Below are positions 1-11,600 of a stretch of 64,000 bases of DNA, piece after piece. The notes under the pieces are model-generated. The model was not told the origin of the DNA, did no database searches, and worked only from the letters and a program-made list of their open reading frames with translations. The position numbers and the translations under genes were made by a program. The stretch lies in the NCBI RefSeq assembly GCF_003590095.1, contig NC_039499.1, positions 868,001 to 932,000 of the forward strand, read 5' to 3'. Position 1 is the first letter of the stretch. Each line of letters opens with the position of its first letter. The DNA is from Trichoplusia ni (taxonomy: Eukaryota; Arthropoda; Insecta; Lepidoptera; Noctuidae).

Positions 1-3000
1 AGGGTTTGTCGAGCGAGCAGCTCAGCAGCGGCAAATTAAAGAGGGCTCTGCCTCCGTCACGACCTACATTTACATCATTACTTACTTTATTACTCGGCGA
101 AAGCAACAACTTGCACAGCTTTGCATTTTATGGATAACTTATTTTCCATGTTAATGGGAATTTCTGTTTCATTTCGAATGTATGATGTACTTTCATAACA
201 CGGCGTATTTTTTGCATTAGCTCTAATTAAAAAAGCTTTTGTTTTAAGTAAGCCGCTTTTGGGTACTTTTCTAAACTGTAATTCTATTTTTCCCATAACA
301 AATTGGCGATGGTAATGAACTGGCAAAAAAAAAATCATAGTATAGCTATTTTCAAAAGTGTTTGCAGCAGAAATGTCGCTCTAAAATCATGATAATTAAT
401 TTAAGAGACTTGATTAAAGGGCTGAAGAGTGAAAACCGATGTCTTTATTCATTGTTCGAATTTCATAATTCTCTTAAGTGGCAAACACTGTTAAACATGA
501 CGGCGCTCGACAGGGTATCAGAATAACGTTCAACGTTTCACTAGTATATTACTGGGTTTAAGCTGATAGATGCATTATAATATGCCTATGTGTAACTCGA
601 AGTCGAATTTTAAGTTATTGGGATTGGACACATCATTTCATACCTTTTTCCGGAAGGAAAATCATCCAATGGCTCCTTACGCTTTGGGTTGAGCAGAAGT
701 GAGTCTCAGACTTCTACTGACTAAAACCCACCCGTGTTCCTTCCTCTGCCCATCATTTAGTATGGTCTAGTAGCTATGAAGTCTGGCTTTTGCCAAGGAA
801 CCCCTGCTCGATCTTCGATTCGGAAAACCTGTGAATATTGTTTCATATCTAGCTTCTAGTTTTGTCCCAAGTTGTATTGGAGGTTGGCTTGCAACTTACC
901 AAGCACAAACATTAGTTAGGTTATAATCAAGATCAAGAGATTTAAAAAGCGCTGTAGTTATACAACCTTTTACATCACATTTTATCTGATTGTCTGTCAG
1001 TTAAATTGGCACTAGCGGTAGCGATAATATCGAATGCGGCGGAAGTTCTCTTAGTTTCAGATTTATTTTTCTTTTATTATCTTACTTGCCTATGATTATC
1101 ACAAAAGTTTTTGACTTCTATGTAAATAACATTATTACTTTTTACTTGAAAAGTAGATGATCAGGTAGGTAAGGATATGGGTTTCTTTTCTACAACTCAT
1201 TGTTTCACAAACATTAAAGTAGTATGTACAAAGACACCCAGACCAAGTTAAAGCATACGTGTATCACATAAATGATTGCCCTATGTGCCCTACGTGGGGA
1301 TCGATCCTGCGACACCTCGCGTATGGGAGTTTGGCGTGGCGATTTCAACCACCAAGGTATCCTTCAAGTACCTCAATATAGATGTCATACAAAAATATCG
1401 TTCAAGAAATTTAATTTCTGCCAAAGTACATTTTAACAGGAAAATGGGGACAATGAAACACAATTTTGAGGAAAACGCCGAACAATACGCAGTCGTTGAG
1501 GGTGTTCATTTTTTCCTCTTTTGTATCTTTGAAAAGTGATTTCCTGCCAGTTGTTGACAAACATGCTATTCCAGTGGAATCCAGTGCATATTTGAACGTA
1601 TGCCGACTTCATACGTCATTTCCGTTCAATTCGTCTGAGGAAACATTGTCCGTATTACTGACTGCCATATTACTTTTTCCAACCTATTGTAAATATTCAG
1701 GACCAAATAACTATGGTCTATTCATATTCCGGTCAAATAATTTGATTTTATTAACAATGCCGCGATTGATTTCAAGGGATGTTAGCATGGATACTAATCT
1801 TGGGAGTCCTTTCACGTATTTTTTTGTTGGGAATTAAAGGTATTTGCGTATCCAATCATATTTAGGTTTTAGAATAATGTAGTATTATAGTGTATTTTTA
1901 GTATTGTTGGAAGCCGAAACGAATTATTAGCGAAAGCAAGATTTTTGAAAAGACTGGGTTAACAATTCATGTCATTCTCAGAACATTGAAAAGGTTCCAT
2001 CGTACTCACTAACTCCAAAATACAGTACTAAGTAAGCCTCTAAGATTTTTGTCCCTTAAAATAAAAATAATAGCGCGCCATATCCGTCTGAAACAACACA
2101 AGATTTGAAAAAAAAGGGGGTTGTATTCACTGAAATAGCCTCATTGTTTCCTTAAAAGGATAATACAAAACAAAAGATGCTGGCATGAATATAAGTTCGA
2201 ATAAATTTTCCCTACTGAAGCTTCCTAAATGAGTTCTTGGGTAGAAGGGTGTTTGCAGTCATTATGGTACGCCCAATAATAATAGAATCAGGTGAGCCAG
2301 TATTAACTTAATACTAAAAGGGGTATATTCTACGCCCAGTTTAATAACGGTGATCAAGTTATTGTAAGTATATGTTTTCCAACATACCAGTTCCATTAAC
2401 GAGGTATCTTATACCCTAATCTATTACCTATTTAAGGTATAAACCTATTTAGTTTTTTTATGAAAAACCTTCGACTTTTACAAAAAAAAACGTCTTTTGC
2501 AATAAAAAAACACAAAAGAGGTTTGATGTAGATATTTTTTTTTATGATTCCTAATTCAAATAAGGCGAAACGAATGAGGTCGGAAGCAATGAGTACTATT
2601 CTTAACGCTTCGAAACACATAATGAGGACGAATTTTCAATTATCTGTACCTGTCGTTATCGTCAAGGTCAAGATTATCTTGTTTTCGGTATTTGCGGTCC
2701 TATATTATTCAATATTCTTTTTATTTATCTTCCAGTAGTATATTGAACCGAGGTCCTGCTAATATGAAAGTACCACGCACACATTTATTTATCTAACCAT
2801 TTACAACTTCCTCCCGTATGAGTTTAACCGCCAGATAACATTATTTTTCCATATCCCTAACGACCGGCTAATTACCACGTAAAATTTTATATCTTATTCT
2901 AAAAATAATAATCATATTCCAACATCAATTTGTCTTTATTAAAGTTTATGGTAACTATTACTTTGTACTACAAGATTAAGTTTCAATATGTACAAAATAT

Positions 3001-5088
3001 TTAATACGTACACGTAATCATAACTTTTAGTAAAATAGTTTAGATTTTAATAAAAGATACAGCATTATTAAGTAAATAAATAAATAAATGAGATTTTAGG
3101 CACTGCACGTGTGTTTAACATCATATCACATTCATGGGTTCTATACAACGTACACCACATTAATTCTAGTAAGCGTTTCCGTTCTTATAACAATTATTAT
3201 CAAGGATACAATTTGAATTTCATTTCTCTACAAGAATATACATTTATAAGTATATATTTTAGAAGAGCTGGCTTAACACAACATTTGATGCGTCTTTCAT
3301 GCTGAAACGTTTAAAAACAAATGCCTGGTTCCAAATTCAATATGATGATAGGTTATTCAATTATGCATAAAATAAAACATTAATCAGACTAATTGCTATT
3401 TATACTTATAGAAATATCTTCGAAACAAAAACAAAGAATCATAAGAACTACAAGGTATTGCTTACAAACAGTTTATAGATAATATTTATATAACGTTGGC
3501 CATTATTGGATTTCAATTAATTAGTTATAATCTTCTTAATATCAGATTCCATCGTTATTTTTCCTCTTGTTTATAAACCGTCATATTGGGTAAACTGTGA
3601 TAATGAGTTCTTGGAATAACGAAAGTTAAATTCTCATCCCATTAGGTACAAGACTTTGACATTGATTTAACGTCGAAAGGGTCGTTCAAAACTTACTTAT
3701 CGAGTGTCAATGTGTTTTACGTACTGTCCCTCTAGCCAATACACTTTTCGACAATCCTTATACGATGTATGGAGATGACAGGTCTGTCACGTGATTAATG
3801 GAACTGAACTGTAATTTCCACACATTTGACCGTTTTGTCTTGACGCCAACGTTGCAGAAATGTCATTTGGCTGGAGGGCATTTTAGGGACATTATTATGT
3901 GACACACCATTCTCAAACCTCGATAAAATGCAGTAGTAACGCGTTAAGACAGTGCCTATGGAACATCTCATAGTTTTGACAAATACTTGTAAGTATCACT
4001 TACGATAAAAAGTTAATCAATGATTCTCTTCTATTCTAACTTGGTCACATTGGAGAGGGGACAAAATTTCTAATTACAAATAATATTTCCAGTAGAAAAG
4101 TAAATACTTTCGAAATTCAGTGTCTATTTATAATAGGCATTTCTAAATTGTGACAGTTACACTTTTGGCACGTAACATTTGTTTAGGGGAGACTTGGTCA
4201 AAATAAATCGAAGTCAAATGAACAATCCAGTCCAAGGTTTTACTGGTTGGAAACATTGTCAGTTCATGTGACTAAAAACTTTAAAGGAAGACTATAATGT
4301 GATTCTATGAAAAGGTTTAAAAATATACTTTGAGATCAGGGGAAACTTGGCAAATACGGATTATGTTCAGTATTGTCTTATACATAAGTATACTATTATA
4401 AACACACCGAGTTATTGGCTTTATTCTAAAAGTTTTTATAAAATAGAGAACAGTTTCGTAGACAATATAAATAAAGTGAGTGACGTAGACGTCTTCGAAT
4501 CTTTACAATTTTTTTTCGAGTTTTTCAAGGGTATTTACACATACGCGTTTCTTGTATAAACGCGTTTATATTCTATTACGATCAGTGAGATATTGTTGAG
4601 TATGAGCAGAATGACAGCCCTGACATAGAGCATGCTGTAAATATAATAAGGAAATATACGATGAATAAAACGTCCAATATGATTTACAATTAACCTAGTC
4701 AGTTATTAAAATCTTCTAAACAAATTATCTAATGGTTCACAGAACAAAATAGCCAGTATGGTATTTATTAAAATGGTTCTATTTTTAAATAAACCGTCGA
4801 ATCTGTCCAAGAAATAATTCCCAAAATCTCTCTCTCTTTCATTAAGCCTAACAGTGACTAGACGAAATAGTTTTATAGGCTAAGCTAACAATAAAACTTC
4901 TCGTAAACATGATATGTACAATCTTTAAGTATGTAATTGTTTAATACAACATACTAACTAGAAAATATTCGTAATAATAAAGATAGATTTCGTTGATTGA
5001 GAAGTAATATAAGTAGATGTATCTACAGAGGAAACAAACGAAATACACTTACATATAAAGTAACCGAATTTACAATTAAACTAATGGC
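1..5088. other. 3' flank of Elk; no gene recognised
   Basis: AT-rich, stop-filled on both strands apart from short chance frames. The only recognisable element is an antisense SINE at about 1202-1352. Short open frames at 90-338 (minus) and 1466-1837 (plus) have no recognisable domain and no codon-level signal I trust. Confidence 0.6.
1202..1352 (-). mobile_element. tRNA-derived SINE, second family
   Basis: Antisense copy: GTTTCACAAACATTAAAG, AAAGACACCCAGACC and the B-box complement CTACGTGGGGATCGATCCTG, in the same order as at 41042. The head near 1340 is diverged. Confidence 0.55.
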
Positions 5089-5094
5089 TTTATT
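5089..5094 (-). terminator. Candidate poly(A) signal of Elk
   Basis: AATAAA on the minus strand, 52 bp beyond the stop codon. The hexamer is frequent by chance in this AT-rich flank, and brain channel transcripts often have long 3' UTRs, so this may be a proximal site or nothing. Confidence 0.3.
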
Positions 5095-5146
5095 ACTTGA
5101 AGTCTAAGGGCTAATGAGCATGTATTAACACGAAATGGAATTATGT

Positions 5147-5647
5147 TTAACTGTTGATGTTAAACTTGAGGCTGCGCGTGCTGGGGTGTGTGGAGCGCGT
5201 GGCGAGCAGGCGCTCGGACGCCTCGCACAGATCGCTCGCCGAGTAGCGGCTGCGGCGCAGACTCGCCGACGGACCCTCCTTCTCATTCACCTTCCTCATA
5301 TCAATCTGAACTTCCAAATCCTTAACGCTATCACTTGGACTTCGGGTCTGCTCGAACTTCTCGCTGGTCGTACTTGAAGGTGTCTGGCTTCCAGTTTCTG
5401 ACTCTACAATTTGTTCTAGCGTGGACGGCCGCCGGCTGCGAGCGTCGGTGTAGTAGTCCAAAGGCCCGGGCATAACGGGCGCGAGGTTCGTCATCGGCTC
5501 TATCCCTAGCAGTAGCATCACGGTGGCAGGGTGTTCCATGATATACTGCGTAACGCTGTGTAGGAATGGCTCAGTTTGTGTACTCTTATGCGTTTTTGGA
5601 CGTTCTGGGGTAACCGGTCTCTCTTGCTGTTGGATACAAATTTTCAA
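5147..5647 (-). CDS. Elk: Elk coding exon 15: C-terminal tail and stop
   Basis: Residues 882-1047, then TAA at 5149-5147. I chose acceptor CTTACAG (exon start 5647, LKICIQQ) because it is the first AG after a pyrimidine-containing stretch. A second in-phase acceptor, CCAACAG, would start the exon at 5626 and drop seven residues. The tail is Ser/Thr/Arg-rich (STTSEKFEQTRSPSDS, ASLRRSRYSASDL), probably disordered and phosphorylated. The open frame upstream of 5647 is intron. Confidence 0.9.
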   Translation of the reverse strand: MKICIQQQERPVTPERPKTHKSTQTEPFLHSVTQYIMEHPATVMLLLGIEPMTNLAPVMPGPLDYYTDARSRRPSTLEQIVESETGSQTPSSTTSEKFEQTRSPSDSVKDLEVQIDMRKVNEKEGPSASLRRSRYSASDLCEASERLLATRSTHPSTRSLKFNINS

Positions 5648-8600
5648 CTGTAAGTGTACAGTGCAAATTATGTTATTTGCCATTTTCTATTGCAGTATAC
5701 TTATTTTATTTTAAGGAAGACGAATCTTACCTGATCCCAACAAAACACGTCAGGAGGATGGCTGCAGCTTCGCGCCAACTGGTTTGGTGGCGCGTTCCAC
5801 TGCAGGTTGGGGTTGGAATGTGCCGCGTGCCAGCCAGCAGGAGCCGTCATTTCCTGCAGAGCTTGGATAGCATTCCGGACCTGTGCAAACAACTCGTAAT
5901 CGAAATGTTGTTTCCAAGTATTAAAAGTTAGTCTACTTCAGAGTTTCGAGTACAGTTAAAGTCGTTGGAATATTACTGGAATTTCTAGTGTATTAAATCG
6001 CTACTGTTTAACATAAAAGTGTTACATCTTAGATAAACAGACATTGAGTGCTTTTGGATATAAAGTGATCATGAATAACGTCATGGCATAATGTTTTAAG
6101 TACTAAGATCTCAATGATGCCATTGTTTTGTGAAGGATTAGTTGCAACATCATTTCGGACGTGTTGGCTAGAGATAAAAGATGAGATCACTGTTATACTT
6201 GCCTCCATGCTGAGCGCTGCCACGTCATGGTGTAGACTAGACACCTGGGTGTCAAGCCTGTCAACAGACGATCGTGTGTTGTGTACTTCTAAATTTAGCC
6301 CTTCCAAAGAATCGGCTCTCGTAATTTTGGGCGTCGCCACCGAGCGCTGTCTTTCTATTCTCTCCCGTAACTCTCTATGAGATAGCCGCGGTTGTCCGTC
6401 CGTCCTACAAAACGTTTTAATGTTATTAAATGTTTAACACACACACACACACACACGTGTTAACATTTTAGAAATACGCAAAGCTTTACAAAATAAATAT
6501 TTAATGCCAACGTTTTGCGGTAAAAGCTATGTCGAATAAGAATTTATTTTGACATTCAAAACAGACATGATGTATTATTTTAGTGTAATCCTGAAATCAT
6601 TTACATTACATGTGTACAATGATAGAATTTTAAAGAGTTGGTATGGAACCTGAATTTCGTCGCGTGTCGTGGGCTGTTTGTATTGGAGGTTGGTAATTTT
6701 TTGGGTGTGAGGGCTGTGTCTTCGGCAGCATTTTCGTCATCTTCAGATATTGACGGCAGGGTCAGGGATGGGTGTCCGTTCCCGTCGGACTCCTGCTCAG
6801 CTTCGTAGCCTTCACGCAAGTTGTATGTGAGGTCGTGCTGGATGTCGTGGATGAACTCCTGCTGATACTCCGGGTATAGACGTAGAGCTTCCGCTAGGCC
6901 TCCCATGTGTATGCATTTTAGGTCACAGTATGTAAGAGCCTGATAATGTAAAAACGAAGTATTAAGGAAACTTGAAAGGGATTCAAATATTTATCTTCGT
7001 TTGAAATCTGCTCGTAGTAGAAATTTAGTAAGCAAAGACAAACATGAATAATTTACCTTAACATCGCTGCTAGATTTTACCACAACATCGGGATTATTGC
7101 CTTGTGGGTGAGACGAACCCGTACCGTTGTAAGCTTGCAAATGGGTATTCATATCGCATCCCACCAAATCTCCTTTGCCTATTTAACAAACGGTCCGTGA
7201 ACGTTTTTGCATATGTCATACAACATCATAAATACTAGGTAGGTAGGTAAATACGTAAGCGCTACGAACAATGGATTCATTTGTCTGTGCGAACAACTCA
7301 CCCAGTATAGCAACGACCATCTCGTTTTGCATCACTTCCATAGAACCGTTGCATATGTAGTAGATGTACGTCAGCGCGTCGCCTTTGTGCACGAGGTACT
7401 CGCCAGGGGCGCAAAAGTTGCTCCTAATGTGTAGGGACAGCAGCTTGAGACACCCCTGAGACGCGGACTCAAATATCGGAAGCGATAAGATCTCACGGTG
7501 TAGATGTAAAGACACATCCCCCCGCAACTCCTCAGGAAACTCTTTGAGGGTCTAAAAATAAACAAACCTTTTTCAGCTGAAAGAAATATTTTCTCATACG
7601 CTATTAAATTGGCGGCAACGTAAATTTACATTGATGAAACCTGGTTCGTTACATGTAGATAAGATTTTGAGAATATAATACCGGCTTACTAAAATATTAT
7701 ATTTTGAAAAACGTAGCGGCCAGAGTTTAGGAGATTAAGTTTATCGCATTATATTTCGTTTCCAACCCATTAAGTTCTGTTGGTTTACGGTCGAACTTCA
7801 AAGCGGTGTTATCTTATGCCCAAATCTCCATTTCATACTTTCCCGCCGACAGGAATTAAAAATAGGCACATTTATAACCGTTGTATTACGACACCTAGCT
7901 TTAATTTAGTTACGAGATAAATGTTATTTATAGTCATAGGACAAAAAAAATATTACGATTTCATTTATGTAATTTTATTTACAACTGAAACCTACCTATG
8001 GTGTAAATTTTATTCATACGCAGGTATTAGCAATAAAATACCGCAAGTGAATGGTTTGCAAATAACAATTACTCGGTTCATTAGTTGATAAAATGTATTA
8101 TTATGCCAACACTTTTTAATATGCCCTTTATATTGAATTGGTGGCATTTTCATTTTCAGATCATAATTATTAAAATAAATACTTCATTAATTACCTCATG
8201 AATATCGATACCGTGGTTTAACGACCACATTGTTTGGAAGTAGTCCTGCATTCTCTGTTTCAACTCTTTCGGAACTTGATTGATGCTGAGAAAGTCTTTT
8301 AGATCACGCCACTTGCTTTGGTACATGGAGCGTCGGGAATACATCCTCTGTATAATGGCTGTTACATTACCGAACACTACGGCGTGCATCAGCGCTGGAA
8401 CAGTCAACATGCAATTAACACCATATCTCGATTTTATGTAGTCATGAAGTGGTTAACGCTGTGGTTTTGCTTTATAATTGCGACCACAAAAGTTTTGCAG
8501 TCTCGTTAACTACGCACTGGTTACACAAACAAATTGTGCCACTGTTCCCATTTGGATACAACTGAGTAGTTTGTAACTAATCGGCTGGTATGCTCTATTT

Positions 8601-11600
8601 CATTTCTCCTTCAGTGCGTTCCAAAATAGATTTGACAGTTTTATAATAACCTGGACATTGTCGAAGATCGATCAAAGAAACAAGATTTTGTGTGATGTCG
8701 TTTAAATTTAGATTCTTCGAAATATAGTGGAGGAAATGTAACGAAACGTGTGTAGTCATATGCAAATACGGTTGGAACTCAGTGAGGAGTAATCGATGCG
8801 AGAGTGGGTGTCTTGGTAGAGGGTACCTCCAATCAACATAGTTATTATGCTGAATATCTTCTCGGCGAGCGTGTTGGCCGACACGTTGCCGAAGCCGACG
8901 CTGGTGAGCGACGAGCACGTGAAGTACAGAGCCGTCACATAACTCTCGCTGTGCGATATATTCGGTATCGGCACTTTCAGTCTCTCCGCCAGATTGTTTA
9001 TCCATCCTAGAATTAAACAATTCGACTTTACCCAAACGAAGCAATAAAAAGTTTTACTTCGAAAATCTTATTGATGTATCGTAACAGCTGAAGTTTGCAC
9101 AAGTTGAAAAGCGGATTCTATATTGAGAATATTTATTTAGGCCTATTTTTAGTGAACAGAGGTTATTATTATTTCAAGGACGTATACATTTTTTTATATT
9201 AGAATGACGTAAATAGCTATAATAAGCGTTGAGTAATAAGCTTCAGTAACAGCATTACCTAAGTCCCAACTTTCGTTTTTGTGAAGTTCGATTTCTTTGT
9301 CAGCTATAATGAACCAGATGCAGGCGAGCCAGTGCGCGACCAAAGTAAAAGAGAGCATTAACAATGTCAGTATCAAAGCCGAGTACTGCGAGTATCGATC
9401 CATCTTCTGTAGGAGGCGGGCCAGTCGAAGCAGTCGCGTTAATTTCACTAAATGCACGTTTCCATGTGTCGACTCCTGCACGAACAAAGTAGCAGTTTAA
9501 TTACTAGAACTTTCAAAGCTAATTTCAAACAAGTTCTCGAGTCCTCTGAAGTACTAATTTAGTAAATGGGTATGCGGTACAAGGTGTAGCTTTTTCAAAT
9601 TTTAAGAACAAATTATGAATAACATTGTTAAATTAATTAGGTGGCAGTGTTAACTCACCGCGCCGCTGTACACGTCGGACGCGTAAAGTAGGTCAAACGG
9701 GAGCGCCGCCAGGAGATCCACCACAAACCAGCTCCGGATGTAATTAAGGGCTATCGCCTTAGAGTCGGAGACTACTTCTCCCTTCTTACTTACGAATGTC
9801 GTCCGGAAATTAAGCACTATATCTGGAAAACGCACGTGGCTTGTAAAGTTTACCGTTATAGGAAATTAAAAAGTTATAAGTGAGTCATTTACCGATAATG
9901 AAGAGCGCTTCTACCACGACATCACTAGTTACACTAATCCTGGGGTGTCCTTCATCTACGAAACTGGCATTGTAAGGAACCACTACAGCGACATAGAACG
10001 TAGCTATAAGGATAAGCCAATCCCAAAACGTCTTAAACACCCCGTAGTGTGATATTATAAATCTTGACTTTTTTAATGCTGACGTTTTATATTCAGGAAG
10101 CGGAGGATCCGATGAGTGCAATAGATTCTGAAATAATTCCTTAATTTAGTTTCAGCTTTCGTTTCATTAATAAAATTCCCTCGTACGTAATGTGTTTGAC
10201 TTACGGAAAGTTACATAAGTATCTCAGACGGGAAGATCCGCAGAGGGTACTCAGAATACCTATTATGCGTAAAACTTGAATGTGACTTTTGGTAGAAAAC
10301 TAAGTTTACCTTACTAACATTGTTGAGTTTTAGTTTAGTCTTCATTTTGTCCGGTTTATAATGTCCTGAAAGCTGGTATAGTACTGCCCGAGAGCGCCGC
10401 CTGCCCATGTTGGCGGGCGACGGGGCTTCGGGGTCAAGATTGCCATTCGGGTCTGGAAGTAGGCAACTAGATTCAGCGCGGAACCGGGCGCCCAAGAGTG
10501 CCGCTGCGGGTACAAATGGGGATAACGCTAGAGTGACCACGCCAGCCGAAGGCCGCACCGCGGCTCCTGCATGCATAAACCACCCTGTTACACACTGGAC
10601 CACTGGCCTCATACCAGCTACATGTATCTACTTATTGGAAGGAAAATTCGCCCCTTAAAGGATTTTCTTATAGCCGATTACAAGATATTTCTTGTTACTT
10701 ATAATTAAAGTTGCCCCAAGAAAATATGTTACATGTTCTAGTCAAACAAAATTATGTTTCAAATAACGTCATATAAATTAGATAGACAGGTACAAGAAAT
10801 ATCTTTCTAAACTTTATATAGGAAAATCTAATAAGTAGGCAGTAATGCTGCTTTGATACAACGAAAGTTCAAAATACCGGGGAACAAAATTATCGGTATT
10901 TTCGATAATGCGGAAACTTTGATTGGATTATTATGAAGTTATGTATGGGTTTCATAATTCAATATATCAAAGTCGAGCGCCTCGGATATCTATATTAAAT
11001 CTCCTGATAAATATTAATTAGCTTTAATGATGCGGTTACTGGGATTTTGAATTTTCGTGGGTGGGTATCAAAAGCAGAATGTCGCCAGAAACAAAAGTAA
11101 GCGAGTACCAAGCAGCATACGATGCGACAAATTATCAAAATTGTATTTTTTTTAACATTATTAAATAATTGTTAAAAAATAAATAACATCACATTATTTA
11201 GACGTGTAACAGGGCTAGGGTAATCAAATAAAAGTTCAAAAGCACGAGTAAGCCAAATTAAACTACTCCTAATTCGACAATCCGTTAAATTTATAGTTTC
11301 TCATTTATAACACTTACATTTTGGTTCATTATGATGGGTTTCTTTAATACTTAATAAGTTAATTTTGTTTAATATTATTTCAGTCTTTATGTTTTTAAGC
11401 CAATTGTAATTAATTTTATACCTATTATAATTTTTTTCAATGATATCAACGTATTTATTTCTTCCAGGAATTTTCTGAAGCGTGTTTTTTAAGCTATAAA
11501 TATCTATACTATTGCATTCTCTTTGGTAAGTTCCAAAACTTTATCAACTGTCCGGACCTTTTCAAAATTAAACGTAACAGTTTGTAAACGGATATTTGAC

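Noticed and set aside
8595..9044. 149-residue minus-strand open frame over the pore exon
   Set aside because: It is in a different frame from the pore-filter frame and runs across the exon 8 splice sites.
10303..10316. Upstream GTAAGG donor at the end of exon 4
   Set aside because: It would leave phase 1 and shift the frame into exon 5, while the next donor, GTAAAC, keeps it.
10453..10612. Extension of Elk exon 4 to an upstream Met in the same open frame
   Set aside because: A phase-correct acceptor with a pyrimidine tract lies at 10453-10454, and the upstream residues (Pro/Ala-rich) are not Elk-like.
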